Below, piece by piece: positions 32,890 through 44,011 of a stretch of DNA of 64,000 bases. The notes under the pieces were generated by a model. That model was not told the origin of the DNA, did not search any database, and saw only the letters and a program-made list of their open reading frames with translations. A program made the position numbers and the translations under genes. This DNA comes from Arthonia radiata. Taxonomy: Eukaryota; Ascomycota; Arthoniomycetes; Arthoniales; Arthoniaceae. Location: contig PSQN01000006.1 in the NCBI GenBank assembly GCA_002989075.1, positions 1,426,001-1,490,000 on the forward strand. The letters are read 5' to 3'. Each line of letters starts with the position of its first letter. Within the stretch, counting starts at the first letter, position 1.

Positions 32890-35800
32890 AGCTGGAGGAA
32901 GGGAGCGTGGTCGTGAAGCAGAGACACTCGAGGTCAGGCGCTGTTTACGATAGCTTGAGAGGTAATGCTAGTGGAATTCGAGTGAGATACATCAAGCTTT
33001 GCCGCTGTTGGCGCTAGACAGATGCGCAATGCTTCTAGAGCAATACTTCATGTACAGTGATGCAGGGCAAGTGTAAAGAAATGACACCGCCAGCGATCGA
33101 GCGTGAGATGGACATGATTCTAACCATTATTGGTAGAGGTAGAGGGCTGGTCCATTCCCATCATGCTCGACTTGCGACATACATTGCATTCCACCTGTGC
33201 CAGCAAAAGGGAAGCTGTATGGACAATCTGACTAAATAAACAATCATTGCATTGCGCTGAATAAGTACAAAGCCGTACAAAAGGCTGCACATCATCATTG
33301 AGACCGCAAAATGAAGGTGAGCGCCACCATTGACCAATTCCAAGCAAAAACCGAAAGCAAAAAAAGATGTGACAGTTGAATTCGAACTCGGAGTCGCCGC
33401 TGATGTTGTGTTTGGTGGTTGCCTTCTGGTTGCGGTGGCGGAAATCGTAGGGTTGTGTCGTAGGTTGATCTGCTTCTGCTACACCATTAGCGAATTCAAC
33501 TCGAAGTTGAAATTGCGCAAACTTGAAAGCACTAATGAAACTGCGTCTGGGACCCGCATCGAGAGATCTTACTCTTATTCGTAATATAAGGATCATCCAT
33601 CCAAAGCTTTCGCTGTGGCGGCCGTGCTTGTTGTTAGCTCTACGTCATTTCCCAACACGTTCTGTTTCGCGTTGACCTGGAGCGCGTGGCGATCTTTCAA
33701 CTTCTTCAGCCTCCGCAATTCTTTTGCTATTGCTGCAATCTACAAAGACGGTACGTTCTTCTCAGTCTTTGTTTTCGCGCGAGAAACGCTAATGAAATAG
33801 TGACCTCGGCAAATTTACAAGCATCTGTCGCATGGTCAAGCGCTACTCTCAGCTCCCTCAAATACCACAAGTTGCACAGACGATCGCGAACCCCGCAGCG
33901 ACCCTCGACACCCACATCGGCGCTTAACGACCACATTGACGCCCCACTCCTCGGCGGAAAGCTCCTCGGCGACTCGCACTCTCCACCAGCCTCACAAAAT
34001 CGCTCATTCGCGTCCAACACAACGCAATTGCGCCGAGAGTTCAAATCAAAGCGTCGATCACGTCGCGCAATGCTCGAACTTACCTGATTGCGCTTGAAGT
34101 TTCACTCCAAGCCCAAGCATACCCTCGACACTCCTGACCTTGAAATGCTCGCTTAGCCTTCATAAGACTTCTCCCCAACAGCTGAACACTCACCAGCAAC
34201 CTACGGGGAGCTGGAAAGATGTAACGTCCTCAGATTTAGGCTTCGCCAGCCATACGTCTTCAGAAGCGGCTTCAAGCCTTCTCGCAATACTATGTAAACC
34301 GGCTCGGCGTCAACGGGGTCCTGGAGAAGTCCATAACGCTTCGAAACCCTTGTGATAGCTCCTGTGCAGGTTTAAGCGAAAGAATCATGACGTCGTGTGT
34401 AATAATTGAGTGGAGGACCGTTTAAATCTCAAGCGGGAAGAACGCCTTGAGGAAGGAAGATACCAGGGGAGGAGAGACTTTCGACGCATAGCCGATAACC
34501 TTCGCTTTCCGATAGCTGAAACCAAGAGGAAAGCCGTAAGAGGGAAGAGGTCAAGAGAATAGCCATCAACAGGAGAGTCGTCAAGGCAAACACCAGAAGG
34601 AACCGTGCCAGCGTGAGGGAAGGCCAAAGAAGGGGACCGTTGAGAGGGCGGACGGTCAGTAGCTGATAGAGTCGGCCACCAGCGGTGGAAAAAGAGAAGA
34701 CCTTGTCCAGAAGCCGCTGATGATGAGAAGTAATCATAAAGCTGTATGCTTGTACTGGGAGACAACGATCAACAGAGTGGATCGATTGTGAACATTAGGA
34801 TTCAGAAATTTGAGAGACAGCCTCCGGCGACAAGATAGTGGCCAAGTGGAACTTTGATAACAGCGGCCGAGGTAGTGAGTTGACAAGATTGACTGCTAAG
34901 ACATGGCGCAGATGGCGCTCAACTCGATCAAAAATAACTGACAACGAGGGTGCTCATTGTTCAAACCCGATGAATGCGGGCTATAGTCGGATGGCAGTCA
35001 AGCGTCAAATCGCTGCGACGAGCGCAGAAGGAGCCGCTCGACGCTCTCGAACGTACTGATCTGTCTCGCGCGCTCGTAGCATGCGGCGCTTTGATCGAAG
35101 TGCACCCAAGGTTGAAGAGTCTGAATATAGCCACCGAATTCGACTCTATCAGGCTGATGCGCCCTGCAGTCGCAGTCAATAGAGCTGTGGATGCAAGCGT
35201 GACTGAGTAGTGTGGTCCATCAGGAGCTCTGTATTAACGAGGCTAGCGCCGTTAAGCACGCGTGGTGCAAGCCGAACAGAACGGGCACTTATCGTGCGCT
35301 AGTGGCCATGCAGTCTGTGATGAGTCGGATAGCCGAGACACCGATGGCTTCTTTCATCCTAGTTCGGCAATGCGAGAATTGACTTTCACGAACAGGAAAC
35401 CGGGCACGGGACCAGCGAAACAATGACAGTGTCTTGCAAATGTAACATACCACTTTGTAATCTGTCTTTGAAGCTGGGAGTGTTGGCTTGTGGATACATG
35501 TTCTTCGACTCCTCGACTCCTCGGCTCACCTCGCTCAAAGGAAGACATGCCACGGTAGGCTGTTTTGAACACAAAGGGGATTTATGAGTGTGTGGCGGCG
35601 CTGGCCACATCTAAAAATCTAATGATCATGTTCAACGGATCTCCGCTGGCGGACGGCCACAAAAGCAAGTCGAGCAAAAGGCGGCCCCCTCCGTCCGACC
35701 CTGCACCGAAGTGAATAGAACCATTGTCAGTACCACGTTGAATATCAGCGCTCGAGACGTCAAGCCAGCCGATGAGAAAATAGTGAAAGAAAATGGATGG

Positions 35801-36022
35801 AACAAAATTGAGTATACTGTCTGTTAGTACGATGCGTTCGCGGCCGCCGCGGTTTACGTTTCATCTATTGCCTACGCCACCACATCGGCGCGCATGGGGT
35901 GGTTTACTTAGACCGTACCGCCCCCTAGTTCTGGCCTCCAGTTTGGTACCCCCCTATATCCATGCCAGCATGCCAATCCCTATACGTGAGGCTTGGGATG
36001 TTAAGCTGTAGACCGTCTTTCT
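32890..36022. other. 3.1-kb stretch without a supported gene
   Basis: One possible fragment: an intron-like GTACGT...AAATAG (33752-33801) would join the + frames 33615-33751 and 33802-34087, but no start codon lies in the first exon's frame. Otherwise only short frames on both strands. Confidence 0.35.
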
Positions 36023-37039
36023 TCATACTGCAGACTTCTCAAGATCGCATGGTTTCTCGCGATCGTATGGCCACTCACCCTTTTCAAGTAGAGTGCCAAT
36101 CGTCGCCACTTCATATTTCTCGTTCAACATTTCAAGGTTTTCCGCCAGCAAATCTTTCGTCCATTCTCTGCCGTCATGGTTGATGATGATGCTTCCGGAT
36201 CGGGTAACTGTCCTTCTCATATGGAGGGCATTGAGCCATTTCCACGATATCTGCGGATCGTGCGGATAGACGTTTCCAAGAACGATCGTGAGTCCCGCCT
36301 TGCGGGCGGCATTGCACACCCTGTCAGTGTAGTGGCCACTACCCGGTCTGAACAGCTTTCTACCGCGTTTGATGCCGCACTTTCTGTAGGCCTTTTCATA
36401 TGCCTTATCAATGAGCCGCTCAGTGCGAATGAGCTGATCGTAAAGCGCCTTTTCACTCCCGCCCTTGCCACACAACCTGCCAAACCAGGCCGCAACGATC
36501 CAGCTGGCTTCATCGGCCTCGGCGTGGTTGCCCAATTCATGTCCTTCCAAGATCATTCTGTAAAGAACATCGGGATTTTTTCTAAGGTTGTCCAACTTCT
36601 CTCTCAGATTCTTCAATTTCTTGTTTAATTTTTTCGCATCTGCCGAGCTCGTGCTTGTCCCGGATTTAATTCCCTTCTCGCACTCAGTGATATCTTTCTC
36701 GCACTCGGCGATTTTCCAGGGAATCATATTTTCGTACTCCCTGATGTGCTCGCCAATAACAAAGAATGTAGCGTGTGACTCCTTTTCTGCCAGGATCTGG
36801 AGTATGTCATCGGTGTAGTTTGTGGGCGCATCATCTAGCGAGAGCGCTACGAGATCCTTGCCGCCTTTACCTTTTCCTTCTGTATGTTTGACATAATAGA
36901 GAGCTTTCCCGCTCACTGCAAAGAAGTAGATGAAGAAATGAGGCTGAAACCATAGAGGGGTACCAAGGAATAGAATCGTGAGTAAAATAGCTATCGTCAC
37001 ATATGTTCCATTCCTGAAAGAACGTGCAAGAGCTGACAT
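36023..37039 (-). CDS. Membrane-anchored CE4 polysaccharide deacetylase with coiled-coil insert, 338 aa
   Basis: Single exon. Residues about 13-45 are hydrophobic (signal anchor), so the catalytic domain would face the ER lumen or cell surface. NodB-fold motifs are visible: motif 1 as SLDDAP, motif 2 as HELGNH and motif 3 as FRPGSG; HDPQIS and IIINHD complete the domain. The family removes acetyl groups from chitin-like or peptidoglycan-like polymers; the substrate here is unknown. Between the first motif and HELGNH lies a ~50-residue Lys/Glu-rich insert (about 109-158) predicted by eye to form a coiled coil. The neighbouring paralog (37839-38696) lacks it. The gene is noticeably richer in A/T codons than that neighbour. 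Confidence 0.82.
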   Translation of the reverse strand: MSALARSFRNGTYVTIAILLTILFLGTPLWFQPHFFIYFFAVSGKALYYVKHTEGKGKGGKDLVALSLDDAPTNYTDDILQILAEKESHATFFVIGEHIREYENMIPWKIAECEKDITECEKGIKSGTSTSSADAKKLNKKLKNLREKLDNLRKNPDVLYRMILEGHELGNHAEADEASWIVAAWFGRLCGKGGSEKALYDQLIRTERLIDKAYEKAYRKCGIKRGRKLFRPGSGHYTDRVCNAARKAGLTIVLGNVYPHDPQISWKWLNALHMRRTVTRSGSIIINHDGREWTKDLLAENLEMLNEKYEVATIGTLLEKGEWPYDREKPCDLEKSAV

Positions 37040-37838
37040 TGTTAGTATACCACTGCGCTACAGAGACGCTGTTGCTCGAGTTGGAGCCAGAAGTTAAAAG
37101 ACAGAGAGACTTTGCGACAACGTGGCCGCAGCCCTCCCGCGCCATCCGAAAGCCGTACGATTCGAAACGATCTGGGCGTTTTCCCCGCGTCAGAATTCGT
37201 CGCTTTCGTTGTAAAGGCCGTTCGCACTATGCGACAGCCTTCGCGCTCCGAGAATAAATATCATTGTGTTTCCGACAAGTCCGCCGGCACGCTGGCGCAG
37301 TTCAGAATTTGTCATCGAACAGGTTGTCGTTCGCAAGGCGTACTTCGCCGGAGCTGCCAAGACCCGGCGCAAGGTGGTCAGCCTGCATACTGCGACCGAA
37401 ATACCCTTTCCTGGCCTAATTTTTCATGTATAAGCCGGCGCAGTTGCGATCCGGCCGTCGAACAGGCTGTTCAATAAGGCGTAATTCGCTCGCTTGTGCT
37501 GCTGGACGGAGTGGAGAATGTAAGACGGAAGAAGGACGGGACGAGATGAGAATAGGAGAATCTGAGGGTTAGGGTTAGACCGCTACCGCGGGCCAGTACT
37601 TGTTTGGGAACCCGCGAGGTCAGTATAGCAGAGCATATGGAGGCGTGAAAGGCTCGAAGTACTGTCAATATCGGGCACGATATGCTATGAAGGCTGTAAG
37701 ACGGTAATGCTTTGATCGAGTGGGGTATCGCAAAGGCCATAGCATCCTCAGAGGGTTCGCGAAAGAAACGGAGCAGTATTGGCTCTTTGAGACCACGTTC
37801 ACTACCTGCGGTATGCTGTCTACGCGCCACGCGCCATC
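37040..37838. other. Intergenic between the two CE4 deacetylase genes
   Basis: No gene seen. Includes two adjacent telomere-type units (GGGTTAGGGTTAG, near 37566-37578). Confidence 0.45.
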
Positions 37839-38696
37839 TCAGTCATCCTTGCCCTTGCTCGCGGGCCCGCGCTGCGACTCCTGGCTGTGCGCCTCCCCCT
37901 GCGCCGCCTTCTCCCCCTCCGCCACAAGCTGGCTGATCGTTACGATCTGGTACCCCCTGCGCTTCAGCTCCGGCAGCACCTTTGCCAGAGTCTTCACGGT
38001 CCACGCGCGGCGATCGTGGTTGATGATGATGCTTCCAGGTCTGACCATACTCAGAACATGCGCGGCGTTCAGAGAGGGCACACTGATCTGCGGATCGTGT
38101 GGGTAGACGCTACCGAGGGCGACGCGCAATCCCTGACCTTCCACCACGTTGATGAGACGGTCACTGAAGAATCCTGAACCAGGGCGGAACCACTTGCGAG
38201 CGCGCTGCGTGCCGATGATGGTGTATGCGTCGACGATGCTTTGTTCGACGACTCTGATTTGCTTCTCCAGCTCGGGGCTGGAAAGGGATCTTGAGGGCTC
38301 GTCGTACTGTGCGTGATTTCCGAGTTCGTGTCCGTCTTTGACGAGGTCGCTGAGGAGCTCTGCACGGCTTTGGACTTGGCTGCCGATGACGAAGAAGGTG
38401 GCGTGGGCGTCGTTGGCTTTCAGAATAGCTGCGATCTCCATGGTGTGTGCTGAAGGGGCATCGTCGATTGAGAGCGCGACAAATTTGCGGTCGGGTGGGA
38501 GTGGAACGTGCCAGAGAACCTTGGGGTAGCGGTAGGCGAGGTAGCGGATGAGGAGATGCGGTGGCTTGTAGACGAAGTAGAACGGCGAGATCAGAGTGAG
38601 GAAGACCAGTGCGATGATGACGAGCACTGCCATTCGCGAGCGGCGAGCACGGCGGCGAAGTTTAGGCGGGAGCCAGAAGAGGCGGAGAGGAACCAT
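37839..38696 (-). CDS. Membrane-anchored CE4 polysaccharide deacetylase, 285 aa
   Basis: Single exon, tandem paralog of the gene at 36023-37039. A basic N-terminus (LRRRARRSR) precedes one transmembrane segment (about residues 22-44), giving type II topology. NodB motifs are SIDDAP, HELGNH and FRPGSG, followed by YPHDPQIS and IIINHDRRAW, all shared with the paralog. The D-D-A-P form of motif 1 replaces the usual D-D-G-P but keeps both Asp, so activity is plausible. The C-terminal ~25 residues are polar and variable. The frame is open to an ATG at 38783, which would add 29 residues; I chose 38696 because the anchor then sits near the N-terminus as in the paralog. Confidence 0.82.
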   Translation of the reverse strand: MVPLRLFWLPPKLRRRARRSRMAVLVIIALVFLTLISPFYFVYKPPHLLIRYLAYRYPKVLWHVPLPPDRKFVALSIDDAPSAHTMEIAAILKANDAHATFFVIGSQVQSRAELLSDLVKDGHELGNHAQYDEPSRSLSSPELEKQIRVVEQSIVDAYTIIGTQRARKWFRPGSGFFSDRLINVVEGQGLRVALGSVYPHDPQISVPSLNAAHVLSMVRPGSIIINHDRRAWTVKTLAKVLPELKRRGYQIVTISQLVAEGEKAAQGEAHSQESQRGPASKGKDD

Positions 38697-39278
38697 GACT
38701 GCTACTAGGTCGGTGATGGCATGAGTGTCGAAGTCTTTGTTTTCAGTAGAACAGGGCAAAGTTTTGTTTCGACTGGTTTCCAAGGCGATGGTGGTAGCCG
38801 GCTACCGAAATTGCCAAGACTCGGTCGCAAGTTGAGAAATGACCATTCTTTAACTCCAGACTCCCAAGACAGCAGGGGGAGGGCTTAAGCGCGTAAGTAA
38901 GAATCTCGGTGTCTTTTCCAATGATTTTCAATCAATTTTAGTAAATCTTGATGTCTTACCGGGCTTGCGCATGGTTGAGAGGAGAGGGAGGGACGGCTTA
39001 GTTGGTCTCGACGAGAATAGGGGTTGAGTTTGGGGCGGTATGTGCACCAGCCCGGCGCTTTCTAATGCTGTCTTGTGAAGTTCAGATCACAACATCGCTA
39101 TGTTTGACACGACAATGCTCATCAATGCACCAGAGCTTCGAAGTTTGAATGCCCAACTTGCTGGCGAAGGACAAGGAGGTCCTGACCCACCAGCGTGCAC
39201 CTAAGAAAGATCGACCTGCTCCTCACATTCGATCGAGTGCATCAACAACCATGCCTGGGATGTATGGTTCTCTCTCTC
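38697..39278. other. Intergenic between the second CE4 gene and cap2
   Basis: No gene seen. Confidence 0.5.
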
Positions 39279-40484
39279 CTACCTATTCATGCCGCTAATC
39301 ATCTCTCGATGTGCATCCCGATCTCGGTTTGCTTCTGAAAGCGAGGAGATGCCTGCAATGTACGTCAGCAACGTTCGACGCGGTAGGTGGCTGGGTGGCA
39401 TGCTTACTTCTCAGATCTCCCACAACATCCTTCGCCTTTCCGAAGTATACCTCTTGCAACAGATTGCGCATTTTACCCTCCATATCCTCGACCATCCTTC
39501 CCACGTTGCCGATGTGGCTGCCATCATTCTCCACTGGCAGGTCCTGCTCGGTTTGCCGAGTCAGATTGCCGCTCAGACCGAGCGAGCCTATCGTGTCTTT
39601 CTCCTCTGACGAAAGATTGAGGATGACAGTCGAAGTTAGCTTGTAGTGAGCCATTCGCGCTCGATCCAGGGCTTCGAAGACGTGGATCGAGTCCCAGATA
39701 CCGGTCGAGCGACCAGAGGTGTTCGGCGCAGTCTTCTTCAGCAGCACAACACCTGCAAATCCGTCATCCACGTCCCAGAAGTAGACCGATGAGGCGCCGC
39801 CTTCGTAGTAGCTGGTAAGGTACGTTGTTAGAGGATCTATTTCACTGTCGCGCGACCACGCCGCATACTTCGATATTTTGACAATCATGAGACACAGAGA
39901 TTCCGCACAAACAGCTACTTGTAAAGCAGAGCTGGTCTGCTGTCTGTCCAGGCCGAAGGAGATGACCAAGAAGGTAATGTTTGGTTGCTGACGAGAACGC
40001 CAATGGAATAACAGACTCACAGATCCCGATACACATCAATCCCATCATTCATCGCCACCTCCATCTTCCTCACCCGCTCACTCGGCACCGTTCCTTCTCC
40101 GTCCGGTACCTCAGGATCAAACTCATTACTCCACGGACTGCGATAGCTGTCGCCATCGCGATTGTAGTCGCAGAGGAGATACTCACGCCCAGTCTTCTTG
40201 CATCTTCGGACATCCAGAGGTACGTCCACGGAAGACAGCAGGTCCTCGGTTAGCTCTGGTACCAGTGCACATATTTTGTTAAGGTTCTCTGTCGTCTTCG
40301 CGGGGTTCAGACGACGCAGCAAGTCCCTGACCACATCAGCTTCGTCTACTGGTGTCTGGAATCGTTGAGATGCAGGGTCGTATTCGCCCAGGCCTTCAAA
40401 GGCGAGGGGTCCAGGTGATGAAGGCAGAGAGGGAGGCATAATGAGGAGGTAGACTTACAATGCGCTGTCGAATGGATCTGCCAT
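39279..40484 (-). CDS. cap2: F-actin-capping protein subunit beta, 269 aa, four exons
   Basis: Exons, in transcript order, are 40484-40459, 40326-40021, 39811-39408 and 39352-39279, with introns of 132, 209 and 55 nt. The spliced product starts MADPFDSALDLLRRLNP and contains LLSSVD, YLLCDYNRDGDSYRSPW, TVPSERVRK, YYEGG and SVYFWDVDDGFAGVVLLKK. It ends SLSEANRDRDAHREMISGM. All are hallmarks of capping protein beta, and the length is typical. With the alpha subunit it caps actin barbed ends and shapes cortical patches. The 26-nt first exon is the usual fungal arrangement. Exon boundaries are supported by conservation across each junction. Confidence 0.93.
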
Positions 40485-40755
40485 TTCAAGGACTGGTGGC
40501 TCAAGCCGTCGTTATATCATTTCGTTTGCTCAAGATGCAGGGAGCCGCATTCCTTGTCCTGAGTTTCGTCCCAAGTGAGAGTGTTTGCAAAACGATGGGC
40601 CAGACTCTCACACTCGGCCGAAATATTATCTCCGACCGCTAGCGTCACCGAAACACCAGCACAACTTTCAGCTTGACTTTACACGTTCAAGATGGGTTGA
40701 GAACGAGCGGAAATTTCTCTCATCTCATCACTGTCAACAGAAATCTCCCTCCATC

Positions 40756-41859
40756 ATGGCGCCCAATCACGGCTTCGCAGACCTCAAGAACGACCTCCTC
40801 CTCCGCACCGCGCGCAACGAGTCCGTCGACCGCGCACCATGCTGGGCAATGCGACAAGCAGGCCGCTACCTCCCGCAATACCACGAAGAAAAAGGCGATC
40901 GCGACTTCTTCGAATGCTGTCGTAACCCTGAGATCGCCTCAAATCTCACCGTGCAACCTATCGACGAATTCCCCGACCTCATCGACGCCGCCATCATCTT
41001 CTCTGACATCCTCGTCATCCCCCAAGCGCTCGGCATGGAAGTGATCATGGACCCGGGCAAAGGTCCTCAGTTCCCTCATCCACTTAAAACGCCGCAGGAT
41101 CAGCAATATACACAAGTCCTCACGACACACGTGGACGTCCAGGAAGAGCTCGGCTACGTCTTCGATGCCATCACCATGACGCGGAGAAAGCTGAAGGGAC
41201 GTGTTCCGCTGTACGGCTTCTGTGGCGCGCCATGGACGCTGTTGTGCTATATGATCGAAGGTGGCGGGTCCAAGATGTTCAAAGAGATCAAGACGTGGAT
41301 CAACAAGTACCCGGCGGAGTGCAAGAAGATGCTGCAGAAGCTCGCGGACGTGTGTGTAGACTACCTGGCGCGGCAGGTGGAAGCTGGCGCGCAGATCGTG
41401 CAGGTGTTCGACAGCTGGGCGGGCGAGCTGAGTCCGTGTGATTTTGCGGAGTTTGCGCTGCCGTATCTGAATATGATTGCGGATAAGTTACCGAGCAGGA
41501 TACGGGAGTTGGAGTGCGAGGTCGTACCCATGACGGTGTTTGCGAAGGGTGCGTGGTACGCTCTGGAGGATCTGTGCAAGAGCGGATATGATATCATTGG
41601 GCTGGACTGGCTACATGATCCGGAAGAGACGTATCGGATAGCGCAAAAGCATGGGAAGGTCGTGCAGGGGAATCTTGATCCGGGCGTGCTTTATGGGACT
41701 GAAGTCAATTTGAGAGAGAAGGTGGGAAAGATGGTGAGTGGGTTTGGGAAGGGCAAGAAGGGCTGGATATGCAATCTAGGGCATGGGGTGACGCCTTTTG
41801 TAGATAAGGAGATGCTAAGAATCTTCTTTGAAGAAGTGCATGCACAATGTAAGTCATGA
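40756..41859 (+). CDS. hem12: Uroporphyrinogen decarboxylase, 367 aa
   Basis: The fifth haem-synthesis enzyme; it decarboxylates uroporphyrinogen III to coproporphyrinogen III in the cytosol. Single exon. Landmarks are CWAMRQAGRYLPQY (residues 29-42, substrate-binding Arg), the FSDILVIPQALG block, GFCGAPWTLLCYMIEGGGS, VFDSWAGELSP (catalytic Asp region), GLDW and QGNLDPGVLYG; the protein ends GHGVTPFVDKEMLRIFFEEVHAQCKS. The start MAPNHGF is at 40756, after an in-frame open leader of 57 codons. The last codons read CAATGTAAGTCATGA, which contains a GTAAGT donor-like string, so a further terminal exon cannot be excluded. It is divergent from cap2, with a 271-bp shared promoter region. Confidence 0.95.
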   Translation: MAPNHGFADLKNDLLLRTARNESVDRAPCWAMRQAGRYLPQYHEEKGDRDFFECCRNPEIASNLTVQPIDEFPDLIDAAIIFSDILVIPQALGMEVIMDPGKGPQFPHPLKTPQDQQYTQVLTTHVDVQEELGYVFDAITMTRRKLKGRVPLYGFCGAPWTLLCYMIEGGGSKMFKEIKTWINKYPAECKKMLQKLADVCVDYLARQVEAGAQIVQVFDSWAGELSPCDFAEFALPYLNMIADKLPSRIRELECEVVPMTVFAKGAWYALEDLCKSGYDIIGLDWLHDPEETYRIAQKHGKVVQGNLDPGVLYGTEVNLREKVGKMVSGFGKGKKGWICNLGHGVTPFVDKEMLRIFFEEVHAQCKS

Positions 41860-41959
41860 TGAACGAGCAGACTTCGTGTCAGCTGTCAAGCCAAAGCCAT
41901 TCTCAAGATCTAAGTAATCTTACAAGGTTTAGAAGATCGGCGAGAGCTCCGTGAAGTGC

Positions 41960-43754
41960 TTACTCTGCCATTTCATCGTCTTCATCGTCATGATTCTCCT
42001 TATTGCTCTCCCCGCTCGAGTCTTCTTCCTCATCTACGTCGTCCTCGACCTCGTCCTCGCCCCCTCCTCCACCTTCTTCGTCATCCTCACTATCGTCGCT
42101 CTCGACGTTATCAACGCCCTCCTCCAACGCGATAATGCGTTCCCTGATATTCCCAGACGCTCCATTGGCGTCCCCGCCGTCGCCTCGCGCACGCGATAGC
42201 TGGCTTTCGAAAGCAGCCCGTACAGCTCTGTTCGTACTCGTGTCCCAGATCTTTAGCGCGCCTTTGCTGCCAGCGACGGCAAGTCGGAACGCAACAGTTT
42301 CATCTGGAGCGAAGTGAACGCTGAAGACTCTGCCAACATCGATTTCCTTTGACGTAATCAGAGTGGGGCCCTTGGACGCGTCTGACTTTCCGTAAGCGTT
42401 CCAAAGTTTGACAGTCTTGTCGTCCGAACCGGTCGCAAAGTAGCCTTTGACGACAGAATTTGGTGAGAAAGTCGTTAGTGCAGCGCCATGTGCCTGCAAT
42501 CTCCATACTGCACGAGCTGGCTCAGTTGCAGTGCTGGCTTGCCTCGCGTCGAAGTAGTGTAGAATGCCTGACTCTGTCGAGACATAGAAATAGTTGGAAT
42601 CATGTGGGTCCCAAGCCACCTTCTCAACGTCGCTGTCAACTTGCCATCGTCTCACCCCTGCGTCGGGCGCTCGCATATCTGAGGCAATCACCATCTTGTC
42701 GTAGCCTCCACTCAGCATGGCCGTTGACTCTGTTGGATGCCATGCTAGACTACACACTTTGTCGGAGTGATATGAGTATGACTTTGCACAGGTCGCAGTG
42801 TTCACATCCCATAGCTTCACGGTTTGGTCGGCGGACGCGGACGCGAGGAGATTTTGGTGATGTCGATTTGCCGCCAACGATAGAACTGCGTCCACGTGAT
42901 ATTCATCGTGCGGCTTTCTTGATTTCTTCTTTTTCTTCTTCGTGGGCTTCTCGGCTGTGGGATTGCTGCCTGCTCCCAGAATCGCGTTTGGGTACATGCT
43001 GTCGACGGTGTCCAGATCCCAAAGTTCAATATCCGGATCCATAGTACCTACTGCAACAAAGTTGCCTCTGATGTCGGACTTATCGCTTGGATCACCAGTT
43101 GGTAAACTTAGCCACTCGATACATAGAGGTGTCGCTGGTAGCATTATGTCGTGATGCACATAGAGGTTGTCTGCATCGTCCTCGTACAGATAGCACTCGA
43201 GATGTGCGACCTCTTCTTCTACTCGCGCTGCCAAAACCAAATTATCTTCTGGAAGGATCTCCAGTTCTTCCCGCTCGTCCTCATCTGACACATTGCCATC
43301 CGCTGCGCCCTTCAGCGTAATGTAAGGGTCTTCGTCGTTATCTCTATGGTATGCAAGCGACTTGATATTGCCGAATATCGACTCTCCCTCTTGAGTGCCA
43401 GAGTCGACATCACGCTCCGGCTCATCATCATAGTCATGTAGATTGTATTCTTTCAGATCATCATCATCATCGTTTGCTTCGCGCTCACCCGACCTGCCTC
43501 TGAAGTCAGTGAGTGAGGAGATCGCACATGCAACGCATATTGTACCCATTGGTCTGGCTTACAGCTACGCCTCCATCAGACTCTTCTTCATCATCCCCTT
43601 GCTTTGCGCCTTCGAGGTCGCCTTTTGCGTCGTCCAGCTGCAGCTTCGCAAGCTTCGAGATGCGGTCATACTCTTCTTCGTCGAGCTGATGCCGCGTTGG
43701 GAATTGAGCAGGACAGCCGCGGGGCACCCAAGCCGTCGCTGTTATCATGGACAT
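41960..43754 (-). CDS. pwp1: Periodic tryptophan protein 1 (PWP1), WD40 ribosome-biogenesis factor, 582 aa
   Basis: Exons 43754-43546 and 43499-41960. The N-terminus (MSMITATAWVPRG, RISKLAKLQLDDA) and the acidic segment with LKEYNLHDYDDE identify PWP1. WD40 repeats follow, seen as VLSLAANRHHQNLLASASADQTVKLWD, SLAWHPTESTAMLSGGYD (split here for brevity into typical WD blocks), and FATGSDDKTVKLWN. The C-terminal ~80 residues are extremely acidic, ending DDEDDEMAE. Yeast Pwp1 is a nucleolar factor in 60S/25S rRNA processing. The only intron is 46 nt with a weak GTACAA donor; a better GTAAGC donor 20 nt upstream would break the frame, so I prefer the weak one. The junction lies in a variable acidic linker. 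Confidence 0.9.
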
Positions 43755-44011
43755 TTCGACGACGCGGGTGATTTGAGAAGCCTTTAGAGGTATGTGTATT
43801 CGTTGACAGTAGTGCACGCACAAATTTTGGACGCGTGATTGAAATCTTGGCATTCCGGCGGGGCGGGTGACGGGGCGGGATCAGCGGCTGCCAAGGGACG
43901 AGGTGATCGCAAGGCAGAGGACGACGAGGTTCAGGCCAGATTAGCGGTTGTGAATTAAGTTCGTGTGTGCAGGTAATAGAGCATTCAAGAACATTCAGCA
44001 TAGCAGCAACT

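Noticed and set aside
33615-34087. Possible two-exon gene fragment
   Set aside because: A fair intron joins the frames, but no start codon exists in the first exon's frame and no domain is visible.
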